A DNA stretch of 64,000 bases from Hyphomicrobiales bacterium (GTDB lineage Bacteria; Pseudomonadota; Alphaproteobacteria; Rhizobiales; Rhizobiaceae), in contig UBZT01000004.1 in assembly GCA_900470155.1 (NCBI GenBank), forward strand, positions 124,001-188,000, read 5' to 3'. The notes below the pieces were generated by a model that ran no database searches, was not told where the DNA came from, and saw only the letters and a list, made by a program, of their open reading frames with translations. Shown here in pieces: positions 49,537 through 61,169 of the stretch. Position 1 is the first letter of the stretch; each line of letters opens with the position of its first letter. The position numbers were made by a program, and so were the translations under genes.

Positions 49537-50610
49537 ATGCAACAGGCAGTCTTCGGACGGGCATCCAACCTGAAGCGCGGCGATTTCCGCGGCAGCGCCG
49601 GCGAGTATTTCGGCATCTGGATTGTCAATGTTCTCCTGACGATCGTCACCCTCGGCATCTATTCCGCCTGGGCCAAGGTTCGCCGCAACCGCTATTTTTA
49701 TGGCAACAGCTTCGTCGACGATCATTCCTTTGACTATCACGCCCGCGGCATGCAGATCTTCATCGGCCGCGCCATCGTTTTCGCCTATATCATCCTCTAC
49801 AATATCGTCCTGACATTCATGCCGTTTGTCGGCATTGCGCTTGGCGTGCTGATGCTGCTGCTTCTGCCGTGGATCGTCATGCGCAGCCTGCGTTTCAATG
49901 CGCGGGTCACCAGCTATCGCAACATTCGCTTCGATTTTACCGGCAAGACCTGGGGCGCCTTTGTTGCCATCATCATCGGCGGCGTGGTTGCACTATTTTC
50001 GTTCGGCATTCTGGCACCCTTCGCCAGCCGCTGGCTCTATCGCTACATTTTCAACAACCTGCGCTATGGCGATCGTCCCTTTGCCACCGATCCGAAGATC
50101 GGCAGCCTCTACCGCGTCTGGCTACCGGCTTTCCTGATCATGATCGTCGGCATGGCACTTGGCACAGGCCTCGGCCTCCTGGCATATTTCTCCATGGCGG
50201 ATAGCGCCTCCTTCGGCATGGAGGACGACCCGACATTCCAGATCGTCATGGCGATTTATGGCACATTGATCCCCGCATTCCTGCTGTTCGGCATCGCCGC
50301 GATCTTCTACCGCGTCGGCGTGCGCAATGTCGTGATGAACGCCACCACGCTCGATACACGCCACCGCCTGTTTTCCGATCTCGGCCGGCTGCGCTATTTC
50401 TGGATCCTGGTGTCGAACCTGGTTGTCTCGGTCGTGACCCTCGGCCTGATGCGGCCATGGGCTGCCGTGCGCGAACACCGTTACGTCGTCACCCATTCCG
50501 GCATTGTCGTCGATGGCGAACTGGGCGAGGTTGTCGCTTCCATTCAGCAGTCCGGTTCTGCCGTGACGGCGGAATATCTCGATCTCGAAGGGTTCGATTT
50601 TGGCTTCTGA
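49537..50610 (+). CDS. YjgN/DUF898-family membrane protein
   Basis: The 357-residue protein has about ten hydrophobic segments and the DUF898 signature GDFRGSAGEYFGIWIVNVLLTIVTLGIYSAWAKVRRNRYFYGN near residue 18, repeated in modified form later (LFSDLGRLRYFWILVSNLVVSVVTLGLMRPWAAVREHRY near residue 270), so the protein is an internal duplication. The ATG at 49537 follows GAGGGACATTTC. Its last residues overlap the start of the M48 peptidase gene. DUF898 proteins are often paired with a peptidase. Function unknown. Confidence 0.9.
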   Translation: MQQAVFGRASNLKRGDFRGSAGEYFGIWIVNVLLTIVTLGIYSAWAKVRRNRYFYGNSFVDDHSFDYHARGMQIFIGRAIVFAYIILYNIVLTFMPFVGIALGVLMLLLLPWIVMRSLRFNARVTSYRNIRFDFTGKTWGAFVAIIIGGVVALFSFGILAPFASRWLYRYIFNNLRYGDRPFATDPKIGSLYRVWLPAFLIMIVGMALGTGLGLLAYFSMADSASFGMEDDPTFQIVMAIYGTLIPAFLLFGIAAIFYRVGVRNVVMNATTLDTRHRLFSDLGRLRYFWILVSNLVVSVVTLGLMRPWAAVREHRYVVTHSGIVVDGELGEVVASIQQSGSAVTAEYLDLEGFDFGF

Positions 50611-51664
50611 TCCCACACGCATTGCAGCTGGCCGCTGGCATCCGCCGGGCTCCAGTCTCGCATCGCCGGCGGGACTATCGGCGACGGGCAAGACCTTGTT
50701 CGTCAGCCTTGACGCAGAGATGCGCGATCCGGTCGCGGTCAACGACCTGTCGCGTGTCGATGTGTCGGCCCGCGTCGGCCGTATCCCGCGCCGCATCACC
50801 TTTGCCGATGGGTCACTCTTCGAGACCGAAGACAATGATGCCGTCGACCTCTGGCTCCGCAGCCACCAGCGCATCGGCTTCGTCCATGAACTCGAGCGCT
50901 TCCATCCGCGCCTGATCGGCGTCGTGCTGGCGATCTTCCTGATGGCCGGCCTGATCTATCGTTTTGCCGTTCCGGCCCTGGTGGAGGTTGCCGTCCTGGT
51001 GACCCCGCCCGTCGTCACGCAATGGATGGCGAGCGGCACGCTGATCTCGCTCGACAAAACGGTGTTCAGCGAAAGCGATTTGCCGGAGGCAAAGCGCCGC
51101 GAGATCAGCGATGCCTTTGCCAGTGTTGCGGCCGTGTCGGTACGGGGTGTGGGCGGCTATAACCTGAATTTCCGCCGCGGTGGTCCGATCGGCGCCAATG
51201 CCTTTGCCTTGCCCGACGGCTCGCTGGTCATCACCGACGAACTGGTGGAACTGGCCGCTGGCGATCTCGACATGATCACCGGCGTGCTCGCCCACGAGAT
51301 CGGCCATGTCGAGCGGGAGCACTCGCTGCGTCAGCTCTACCGTGCCGCGGGCACGGCAGGGCTGATCATGCTGATTGCCGGTGATATCGGCAGTGCCGGC
51401 GAAGACATCATGACCAATGGTGCGGCCCTGATGGCGCTGTCCTATTCGCGCGACGCCGAAAGCGAGGCAGACCGCGTATCGGTCGAACTGATGATCAAGG
51501 CCGGTCGCGACCCGGCGGCGATCAATCGTTTCTTCAGCCTGATCGAAAAGAAGTATGGCGGCAAGGATGACAGCTCGTTCCTGTCCACCCATCCCGGCAC
51601 AAGCGATCGCCTCAAGGCGATTGAGGACTATGCCAAAGAGATGTCCGGCCGCCCGTCACCCTGA
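50600..51664 (+). CDS. M48-family membrane-anchored metallopeptidase
   Basis: The 354-residue zinc peptidase has its catalytic HEIGH motif near residue 230 (GVLAHEIGHVEREHSL) and a downstream zinc-ligand Glu in SRDAESEADRVSVEL near 290. A single membrane helix near residues 110-132 (LIGVVLAIFLMAGLIYRFAV) places the peptidase domain in the periplasm. It starts at TTG 50600, overlapping the DUF898 stop region by eleven bases, with GAAGGG before it. A DUF898-M48 pair with an overlapping start points to one functional unit, perhaps quality control of envelope proteins. Confidence 0.85.
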   Translation: MASDPTRIAAGRWHPPGSSLASPAGLSATGKTLFVSLDAEMRDPVAVNDLSRVDVSARVGRIPRRITFADGSLFETEDNDAVDLWLRSHQRIGFVHELERFHPRLIGVVLAIFLMAGLIYRFAVPALVEVAVLVTPPVVTQWMASGTLISLDKTVFSESDLPEAKRREISDAFASVAAVSVRGVGGYNLNFRRGGPIGANAFALPDGSLVITDELVELAAGDLDMITGVLAHEIGHVEREHSLRQLYRAAGTAGLIMLIAGDIGSAGEDIMTNGAALMALSYSRDAESEADRVSVELMIKAGRDPAAINRFFSLIEKKYGGKDDSSFLSTHPGTSDRLKAIEDYAKEMSGRPSP

Positions 51665-51685
51665 CGGGAGCCAGGCACAACGAAT

Positions 51686-51718
51686 AAAAAAAGGGGCAAC
51701 CTGACCGGTCGCCCCTTT
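51686..51718. terminator. Bidirectional terminator between M48 peptidase and fbpA
   Basis: AAGGGGC (51691-51697) pairs with GCCCCTT (51711-51717). An A-run on the left and TTT on the right let it act for both the plus-strand peptidase gene and the minus-strand fbpA gene. Confidence 0.75.
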
Positions 51719-51743
51719 CTGTCCTTGAAAAATCCGAAGCAGC

Positions 51744-52787
51744 TTAGTTGCTTGGGCCTTCGTTCAGGCCGACCTTGTCGACCAGCTCGGAGGCCACCTT
51801 GCGGTTGGCGGCGACATCGGTCAGCGCCAGGCTGTCGGGCTTGATCGTGCCGAAACCGACAACGATATCGGAAGGCTTGGCCTTCGGGCTGACCGGATAT
51901 TCGAATACCTTCTCGGCATAGATGCCCTGGGCTTCATCCGAAGCGAGGAATTCCATCAGCTTGATCGCATTGTCCTTGTTCGGCGCGTTCTTGGCGAGTG
52001 CCATGCCCGAGACGTTGACATGCGTGCCGCGATCGGCGGTATTCGGGAACAGCACCTTGATGGCGGCAGCCCATTCCTTTTCCTCGGGATCCTTCTCGTT
52101 GGTCAGCATCAGACCGACATAATAGGTATTGCCGAGCGAGATGTCGCATTCGCCGGCCATGATTGCCTTGGCCTGGCTGCGGTCATTGCCGTCGGGCTTG
52201 CGGGCCAGGTTCTGCTTGACGCCGGCCAGCCATTTTTCAGTGTATTCGGCGCCATGATGGGCAACCATCGAGGCAAACAGGCCGATATTGTAGGAGTGCT
52301 GCGCGTCGCGCATGCAAAGCTTGCCCTTCCACTTCGGATCGGCGAGCTCTTCATAGGTGATCGTGTCTTCCGTCACGCGCTCCTTGGAGGCATAGACGAC
52401 GCGACCGCGGGTGGTCAGGCCGAACCAGTCGCCATCCTTGTCCCGGTACTGTGCCGGAATCTGGGAGTTGATCCGTTCGTCGTTGAGCGGCTGCGTTACG
52501 CCGCCTTCCTTGGCTTCGGTCAGGCGGGCAATATCGACGGTCAGGATCAGGTCGGCCGGAGAATTGGCGCCTTCGGCCGCGATACGCTCGACCAGTCCCT
52601 TGTCGAGAAACAGCACATTGGTCTTGATGCCGGTTTCCTTGGTGAACGTATCCATCAGCGGCTGGATCAGCTCTGGCTGACGATAGGAATAGATATTGAC
52701 CTCGCCATCGGCCAAGGCGGCGCCAGCGGTCATCGAAAGGGCCGAAACAGCGCTCAGCGCAAGACGGGTAAAGTGGGTTTTCATCAT
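51744..52787 (-). CDS. fbpA: Periplasmic Fe(3+)-binding protein
   Basis: The 347-residue protein has a signal peptide (residues about 1-26, cleavage after ALA) followed by DGEVNIYSYRQPELIQPLMDTFTKETGIKTNVLFLDKG, the start of FbpA/FutA-type proteins. Further family sequence is ISLGNTYYVGLM, whose tandem Tyr residues are the iron ligands. The 5' side carries an IRO-like box and it is divergent from rirA, so iron-dependent repression is likely. The matching fused permease is at 31-33 kb; no ATPase is next to either. The ATG at 52787 is preceded by GGGAGGTAAAATC. Confidence 0.93.
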   Translation of the reverse strand: MMKTHFTRLALSAVSALSMTAGAALADGEVNIYSYRQPELIQPLMDTFTKETGIKTNVLFLDKGLVERIAAEGANSPADLILTVDIARLTEAKEGGVTQPLNDERINSQIPAQYRDKDGDWFGLTTRGRVVYASKERVTEDTITYEELADPKWKGKLCMRDAQHSYNIGLFASMVAHHGAEYTEKWLAGVKQNLARKPDGNDRSQAKAIMAGECDISLGNTYYVGLMLTNEKDPEEKEWAAAIKVLFPNTADRGTHVNVSGMALAKNAPNKDNAIKLMEFLASDEAQGIYAEKVFEYPVSPKAKPSDIVVGFGTIKPDSLALTDVAANRKVASELVDKVGLNEGPSN

Positions 52788-52812
52788 GATTTTACCTCCC
52801 TGTTGAATTACT

Positions 52813-52827
52813 TGAGCCGCATATTCA
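52813..52827. promoter_or_regulatory. IRO-like box TGA-N9-TCA
   Basis: TGAGCCGCATATTCA (52813-52827) matches the TGA-N9-TCA core reported for RirA/IRO sites upstream of rhizobial iron genes. It lies 26 bases before the fbpA start. A second inverted repeat, ACTCAC-AATTTC-GTGAGT (52863-52880), sits further upstream. Confidence 0.5.
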
Positions 52828-52959
52828 TAATTTGCTCCGGGGTGTCAATCACGCTAGGCTTCACTCACAATTTCGTGAGTTCAGAACTTGAGTATTTTGG
52901 AATTGTTCAAAACTACAAAAGGCGCTATATAAGGCCAAAGTGAAACTGAGGAATCATGC

Positions 52960-53460
52960 ATGCGTTTGACAAAGCAGACAAATTACGCAGTGCGCATGCT
53001 CATGTACTGCGCTGCGAACCAGGAAAACCTGAGTCGGATCCCGGAAATCGCCAGATCTTATGGCGTGTCTGAGCTCTTCCTGTTCAAGATTCTCCAGCCT
53101 TTGAACAAGGCGGGTCTGGTCGAAACCGTGCGCGGTCGCAACGGTGGCGTGCGCCTCGGTCGTGCCGCCGACAAGATCACCCTGTTCGATGTCGTGCGCG
53201 TCACGGAAGACAGCTTCGCGATGGCCGAATGCTTCGAAGATGATGGTGATGTGGATTGTCCGCTGATCGATAGCTGCGGCCTGAACTCGGCACTGCGCAA
53301 GGCGCTGAATGCCTTCTTCGACGTGTTGTCGCAGTACACGATCGACGACCTCGTCAAGACGCGTCCGCAGATCAACTTCCTGCTTGGGCTGAATGAATTT
53401 TCGCCGAAGGGCATCGCGGCCACGGCCGCAGCTGCTGCCTTGACTGCGCCCGCTGCTTGA
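52960..53460 (+). CDS. rirA: Rrf2-family iron-responsive regulator RirA
   Basis: The 166-residue protein has the Rrf2 winged helix (MRLTKQTNYAVRMLMYCAAN; RSYGVSELFLFKILQPL) and the three-Cys cluster loop CFEDDGDVDCPLIDSC near residues 90-105, which binds the Fe-S cluster that senses iron. The start and the cluster loop match RirA of rhizobia closely. It represses iron-uptake genes when iron is plentiful. It is divergent from fbpA. TGAGGAATCATGC precedes the ATG at 52960. A T-run terminator follows. Confidence 0.93.
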   Translation: MRLTKQTNYAVRMLMYCAANQENLSRIPEIARSYGVSELFLFKILQPLNKAGLVETVRGRNGGVRLGRAADKITLFDVVRVTEDSFAMAECFEDDGDVDCPLIDSCGLNSALRKALNAFFDVLSQYTIDDLVKTRPQINFLLGLNEFSPKGIAATAAAAALTAPAA

Positions 53461-53517
53461 ACACCACCCGAGGATTGGCGCCGATGCGCCATCCCGGGGA
53501 TCGGATCTGATCCTGCC

Positions 53518-53546
53518 GACCCGCTGTCACCAGCGGGTCTTTTTTT
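53518..53546 (+). terminator. Terminator after rirA
   Basis: GACCCGCTG pairs perfectly with CAGCGGGTC around TCAC (53518-53539), followed by seven Ts. Its end abuts the stop codon of the convergent small secreted-protein gene. Confidence 0.88.
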
Positions 53547-54030
53547 AATCGGCTGCCTGGATCGTGATGATCCTGGCTTCGGTCTCGTTGCAAGCATCAT
53601 CCAGGCAGACGGCGTTCATCCAGACTTCGCCATTGCCGAACATGACGCCGTCGCCGTTGACGAACAGGCTGCCATAATCCTGGTTGACGATGACATCGGT
53701 GATCTCCGGGGTGAAGATGTCGTAGTAGAGCGGCTCGAGGTCTTCGGCCTGGCGAAGCGTCTTGCGCTTGCCGTTGATCGTCACGGTGATCGGGTAGTCG
53801 ATAAAGGCGGAAACCGCGATCGAATCTTCGTTGGCGATACGTCCCTGCAGGTCGGCGATCGTGGCTTTGAAGACTTCTGCATTGCCGAGCAGGTTTTCGA
53901 TCTGCTGATCCACCTCGGTTTCGTCCGCGAGGGCGGGCGTCAACGACAGTGCCGAGGACATGAGGAACGCAAGGAGCGTATGGGTTAGGATTGTCCGGGA
54001 TCCGGATTCCGCTAGCAGTTGAAGGCGCAT
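53545..54030 (-). CDS. Secreted hypothetical protein with a Cys pair
   Basis: The 161-residue protein has a signal peptide (about residues 15-37, LLAFLMSSALSLTPALA). The mature part is acidic with a beta-rich end: FIDYPITVTINGKRKTLRQAEDLEPLYYDIFT and VCLDDACNETE, whose two Cys could form a disulfide in the periplasm. It resembles no family I can name. It is convergent with rirA and lies upstream of nothing obvious; the rirA terminator overlaps its stop codon. GGGGATAACATG is at the start. Confidence 0.7.
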   Translation of the reverse strand: MRLQLLAESGSRTILTHTLLAFLMSSALSLTPALADETEVDQQIENLLGNAEVFKATIADLQGRIANEDSIAVSAFIDYPITVTINGKRKTLRQAEDLEPLYYDIFTPEITDVIVNQDYGSLFVNGDGVMFGNGEVWMNAVCLDDACNETEARIITIQAAD

Positions 54031-54295
54031 GTTATCCCCGATGACACAGATGTTGCGCGAGCTTATGAGTTCGAGCGGAATTTAGCCAAGCCTTTGTTTG
54101 CAGTGTCGAACCTCTTTTGGGAAGGCTTCCGCGCCATTTTGGCAGTTCGGCATGCCGATCGTGCCATTCCACTGCCGGATTGAACGCCATGAGCTACCCT
54201 GTTGAAAGAGAAACGCTGTCTGGCGCTGACGGCACTGGTCCGGGCACGAATGATCCCTATATATTGTGCATTGCAACAATTTGTATCGAGCACCC

Positions 54296-55453
54296 ATGTC
54301 CGACACCGCCAGCAATTCGGTTCGCAATTCCGACAGCAATCGCATCTTCGTTTTCCAAGGCGGCGGGGCGCTTGGCGCCTACCAGGCCGGCGCCTATGAG
54401 GCGCTCCACAATCACGAGGTCGAGCCCGATTGGCTGGCCGGGATCTCCATCGGTGCCATCAATGCCGCCATCATCGCCGGCAGCCCCCGCGACAGGCGCA
54501 TCGACAATCTTCGCGCCTTCTGGGACATGGTCTCCTCCAGCCCGGTTTTTGCCTTCGGTGACCAGGACAGCAGCCTGCGCCGGGTAAACAACGATATTGC
54601 CGCCATGACCGGCACCCTTTTCGGCGTACCTGGCTTCTTTTCGCCGCGCCTCTACACGCCGTTCCAGCTTGCCGCCAATCCCGCGGCGCTGATCAGCTAT
54701 TACGATACCGATCCGCTGGTGAAGACGCTCGAGGCCCTGATCGATTTCGATCTTTTGAACGATGGATCGACCCGCCTCAGCCTGGGTGCCGTCGATGTCC
54801 AGTCGGGCAACTTCGCCTATTTCGACAACCGCCAGACCAAGCTCGATGCCCGTCACATCGCCGCATCCGGGGCGCTGCCGCCGGGCTTTGCTCCGATCGA
54901 GATCGATGGCCGTTTCTATTGGGATGGTGGCCTCGTCTCCAATACCCCGCTGCAACATGTGCTGGCGGTCAATGAGGCAACCCGCGATCTGGAAATTTTC
55001 CAGGTCGATCTCTTCAGCGCCCGCGGGGCCATGCCGCGCGATCAGTTCGAAGTGGAAAGCCGGGTCAAGGAAATCCGTTATTCCAGCCGCACCCGCATGA
55101 ACACCGATGAATTCGCCAGAAAGCAGGTGGTCCGGCGCGCTGCCAAGCGCCTGCTGGAAAAGCTGCCGCCGGAATTCCTCGACGATGAAGACGCCAGGAT
55201 TCTGCGATCCATCGGCCAGGAATATGATGTCACGATCGTCCACCTGATCCATCGCCGCGCCGCCTATGCTACCCATGCAATGGATGTCGAATTCTCCCGC
55301 CGCTCGATCAACGAGCACTGGCAGGCCGGCTATGACGATGTGAGCTACACGCTCAACCATTCCAAATGGCGCAACCGCGGCAGGCCAAAGGACGGCATCC
55401 AGATCTTCGATCTGGCGCGCGAACGTCACGACAAGCGGGCTGTCGCGTCCTAA
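54296..55453 (+). CDS. Patatin-like phospholipase
   Basis: The 385-residue protein is a patatin-family lipid acyl hydrolase. The oxyanion loop is FQGGGALGAYQAGAYEAL near residue 20, the nucleophile Ser is in GISIGAINAAI (GxSxG), and the catalytic Asp is in YWDGGLVSNTPL (DGG). The C-terminal part matches the DUF3734 type linked to bacterial patatins. There is no signal peptide. The ATG at 54296 is used; the open frame reaches a TTG at 54266. A TATATT block about 37 bases upstream could be a promoter -10. Role: likely membrane-lipid turnover. Confidence 0.9.
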   Translation: MSDTASNSVRNSDSNRIFVFQGGGALGAYQAGAYEALHNHEVEPDWLAGISIGAINAAIIAGSPRDRRIDNLRAFWDMVSSSPVFAFGDQDSSLRRVNNDIAAMTGTLFGVPGFFSPRLYTPFQLAANPAALISYYDTDPLVKTLEALIDFDLLNDGSTRLSLGAVDVQSGNFAYFDNRQTKLDARHIAASGALPPGFAPIEIDGRFYWDGGLVSNTPLQHVLAVNEATRDLEIFQVDLFSARGAMPRDQFEVESRVKEIRYSSRTRMNTDEFARKQVVRRAAKRLLEKLPPEFLDDEDARILRSIGQEYDVTIVHLIHRRAAYATHAMDVEFSRRSINEHWQAGYDDVSYTLNHSKWRNRGRPKDGIQIFDLARERHDKRAVAS

Positions 55454-55479
55454 AGCGGTCGATTGAAAAGCGGGCGGCG

Positions 55480-58705
<3,226 letters not shown>

Positions 58706-58771
58706 TCGCATGCGGCTACTGGTGCCGGTCTTTGAGCCGACGCCAGCTTGTCTGTCTCCCTGAAACCGACA

Positions 58772-58807
58772 GCGTCATCTGGCCGAGCAGGCTCGGCCAG
58801 ATGACGC
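58772..58807. repeat. Perfect 16-bp inverted repeat downstream of katG
   Basis: GCGTCATCTGGCCGAG (58772-58787) is the exact reverse complement of 58792-58807, separated only by CAGG. The 36 bases would form a very stable hairpin in RNA or a cruciform in DNA. No T-run follows it directly; a second hairpin with a T-run begins eight bases later. Confidence 0.85.
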
Positions 58808-58814
58808 GGAAAAA

Positions 58815-58844
58815 GGTCAGCGCCCGCCAGCGCTGACCTTTTTT
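58815..58844 (+). terminator. Rho-independent terminator of katG
   Basis: GGTCAGCGC pairs perfectly with GCGCTGACC around CCGCCA (58815-58838), followed by six Ts. It comes after the 16-bp stem, so katG ends in two tandem hairpins. Confidence 0.9.
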
Positions 58845-58938
58845 GTGCTCTTCGATGCAATTGCGGAGTTCCTGACGGTCGCGTTAACCTTTTGGGCAGT
58901 TGCCGCCCTTATCTGGCTTGGTATAAGTTTAAAGGGAG

Positions 58939-58954
58939 CCGGTGGGTACACCGG
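58939..58954. promoter_or_regulatory. Palindrome CCGGTG-N4-CACCGG before a TetR gene
   Basis: CCGGTG-GGTA-CACCGG is a perfect inverted repeat just upstream of, or overlapping, the start of a TetR-family gene. TetR proteins often bind such sites over their own promoter. It may be the autoregulatory operator; the GTG at 58942 lies inside it. Confidence 0.5.
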
Positions 58955-58959
58955 TTGGT

Positions 58960-59592
58960 ATGTCGATGATCGACCACAATGAAAAACCGCGACTCCGGTT
59001 GCGCAAGAAGCCGCAGCAGGAGCGCAGCATCCAGCGTCTGGAAGCCATCATGGCGGCGAGTATCCGCCTGGTGACGGAAAAGGGCGTGTCGGCGTTGACC
59101 ATGAGCGAGATTGCCGCGCAGGCGGGCATACCGATTGGCTCGCTATACCAGTTCTTTCCGGAAAAAGCGGCGATCATCCGGGCGTTGCATGATCATTTCA
59201 CCAAATCGATCAGTGGAACCACAACAACTGTATTCAGCGGCGTGAAGACGCGCGAAGAGGCTCGTGACCGGGCCGGCGAATCCCTGATCAAATTCTATCA
59301 AATGTTCACCAAGGAGCCGGTCTACCTGTCAATGTGGACGGCGACTTTGTCGGACCCGGACCTGAAGCAACTGTCGACAGCCAGTCACGACAGGATCATT
59401 ACCGCGTTTCTGGCCGATCTCGGCGATCTTGTGCCCGAGGAGGATCAGGAGCGCATGCGCGCCAATCTGAAGCTGCAGATCCTCAGCACGGGCGAAGTCA
59501 TTCGCTTCATTGCCGGATTGCCGGAAGCACAGGCGCAGATCTATATCGTGCAGTGGCAGAAATTCATCAAGGCGACGCTTTTCGACATCTAA
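58960..59592 (+). CDS. TetR-family transcriptional regulator
   Basis: The 210-residue protein has the TetR helix-turn-helix near residues 25-70 (SIQRLEAIMAASIRLVTEKGVSALTMSEIAAQAGIPIGSLYQFFPEKAAIIRAL) and an all-helical ligand domain. A basic tail precedes the DNA-binding domain (PRLRLRKKPQQERS). A GTG at 58942 with GGGAG close by is an alternative start and would add six residues. The likely operator sits at its 5' end. The target is unclear because the downstream gene is on the other strand. Confidence 0.88.
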   Translation: MSMIDHNEKPRLRLRKKPQQERSIQRLEAIMAASIRLVTEKGVSALTMSEIAAQAGIPIGSLYQFFPEKAAIIRALHDHFTKSISGTTTTVFSGVKTREEARDRAGESLIKFYQMFTKEPVYLSMWTATLSDPDLKQLSTASHDRIITAFLADLGDLVPEEDQERMRANLKLQILSTGEVIRFIAGLPEAQAQIYIVQWQKFIKATLFDI

Positions 59593-59603
59593 TCACGGCT
59601 CGC

Positions 59604-60572
59604 CTACCAGCCGGGAACCATGTTGCCTGATCTCTGACGCGGATAGTATCGCGCGTAGGGCTTGCCCTCGCCGTCCAGATCGTCCTCCACCTGCGCCGGG
59701 GTGATGTTGTCGAGGCAGGCGGTAATGTGGTCCGTGATCGCGTTCAGCAGCGAAGTCGACAGGCCTGGACGCTTCATCAGGCCGATCTGCACGGGTGGCA
59801 GCGGCGGAAAGCCATCATTGGCCGTCAGCACTTTCATACCCGTCCGCAGCGCCGATTCCGGCAGGATCGAGACCGCCATGCCGGCAAGCACCGCGGCGGC
59901 AACCACCGTCGATGACCAGCTGGTGAACAGGATCTGATATTCACGCCCGTCGGCGTCGAGCGCCGAGCATGCCAATTGCCGCCATTGGCAATCGCGACGG
60001 CCGACGGCGAGCGGCACGGGGGCGTCTTCCCGCAGCGGATGGTTGGCCGAACCGACCCAGCACAATGGCTCCGTGCGCACCACATCCGACTGCCGCAGCA
60101 GTGGATTGTGCGTGACCAGCGCAATGTCGAGCTCGCCTTTCGCCATCTTCTCGGCAAGATCGACCGAGGGCTCGCAGACGATATAGAGTTCGACATTCGG
60201 ATGCGTCTTGGCAAAGCGCCCGATGATCTCCGGCATGTAGCGATCGGCGTAGTCATCCGGCGTGCCGATGCGCAATGTGCCCTCGAGACGATTGTCGTCG
60301 AAAGCGGCGATCGCCTCGCCGTTCAGGCGGATGATCCGGCGGGCGTAGTTGAGAAGCTTGTCGCCGTCGGCCGTCAGCCTGTTGCCGCGCCCATCCTTAA
60401 TGAACAGCTGCTTGCCGACGCGCTCTTCCAGACGGCGCATCTGCATCGACACGGCGGACTGGGTCTTGAACACGCGGCCGGCCGCCTTGGTGAAGCTGCC
60501 GGTATCGACGATGGCAATGAAAGTCTGAAGCTGATCGATATCGAGAGGTGCCGACATGACGGGAGCATCCAT
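59604..60572 (-). CDS. LysR-family regulator (VtlR/LsrB-like)
   Basis: The 322-residue protein has the LysR winged helix (LQTFIAIVDTGSFTKAAGRVFKTQSAVSMQMRRLEERVGKQLF), with the FKTQSAVSMQMRRLE sequence that marks the VtlR/LsrB type of rhizobia and Brucella, and a ligand domain after residue 90. In Brucella VtlR activates small DUF1127 genes and a small RNA. A DUF1127 gene lies divergently 183 bases away here, which fits. Cys residues at EPLCWV, RRDCQW and LACSAL might sense redox. The start Met has no clear ribosome binding site. Confidence 0.88.
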   Translation of the reverse strand: MDAPVMSAPLDIDQLQTFIAIVDTGSFTKAAGRVFKTQSAVSMQMRRLEERVGKQLFIKDGRGNRLTADGDKLLNYARRIIRLNGEAIAAFDDNRLEGTLRIGTPDDYADRYMPEIIGRFAKTHPNVELYIVCEPSVDLAEKMAKGELDIALVTHNPLLRQSDVVRTEPLCWVGSANHPLREDAPVPLAVGRRDCQWRQLACSALDADGREYQILFTSWSSTVVAAAVLAGMAVSILPESALRTGMKVLTANDGFPPLPPVQIGLMKRPGLSTSLLNAITDHITACLDNITPAQVEDDLDGEGKPYARYYPRQRSGNMVPGW

Positions 60573-60754
60573 AAATGATGTTGATGCTTATCATTAGAAA
60601 CATTCGTTGGACTGATCAATATGCTTTCGACATTCTCGGTCTTGCAAATCGCACTGACCAATAGCGGTCGCTCTGTTTCAACCCCAACCCCATGACCTTT
60701 CCGCAACGCGGCAAGGACGCTTTTTCTCGTGCCAAAATCGGAAGGATGACTGCC

Positions 60755-61054
60755 ATGCGCACGACTGATCGGATCCTCGACCTTGACCTCGCTACTCCAC
60801 GGCCGACGCTTGCCCAGCGTCTGGCGAACTGGATGGTGACCCTGCGATCCCTTCGCTCCGCCCTGCGCAATCATCGTGCTGCGAACCGCCTGATCGAACT
60901 GGATGACAGGCTCCTGAATGACCTCGGCCTCAGCCGTGTCGACATTCACGAAGTCCTCAATCTGGTCAGTTATGCGGACGATCCTTCGCCGCATCTGAAG
61001 CGCATTGCGCGTCGCCGGTCCGAGAATGCGTTGCGCGGGGTGCGCGCCGAGTGA
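60755..61054 (+). CDS. DUF1127 domain protein
   Basis: The 99-residue protein is basic and carries a DUF1127 core near residues 30-70 (LRSLRSALRNHRAANRLIELDDRLLNDLGLSRVDI). GAAGG precedes the ATG at 60755 by nine bases. DUF1127 proteins are small, Arg-rich and affect RNA or phosphate and stress regulation in Agrobacterium and others. The divergent LysR gene probably activates it. A strong terminator follows. Confidence 0.85.
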   Translation: MRTTDRILDLDLATPRPTLAQRLANWMVTLRSLRSALRNHRAANRLIELDDRLLNDLGLSRVDIHEVLNLVSYADDPSPHLKRIARRRSENALRGVRAE

Positions 61055-61098
61055 CTTTTCCCATCCCCGCAGGGTGATAGCCAATAGCCCTGCATTTT

Positions 61099-61135
61099 GC
61101 CCGGTCCTGAACGCGTTCAGACCGGGCTTTTTTTT
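61099..61135 (+). terminator. Terminator after the DUF1127 gene
   Basis: GCCCGGT-C-CTGAAC and GTTCAG-ACCGGGC pair around GC (61099-61127) with one bulged C, followed by eight Ts. Confidence 0.9.
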
Positions 61136-61169
61136 GACCGCACCAGCCGGATGCCGGAAAGGCCGCGAG

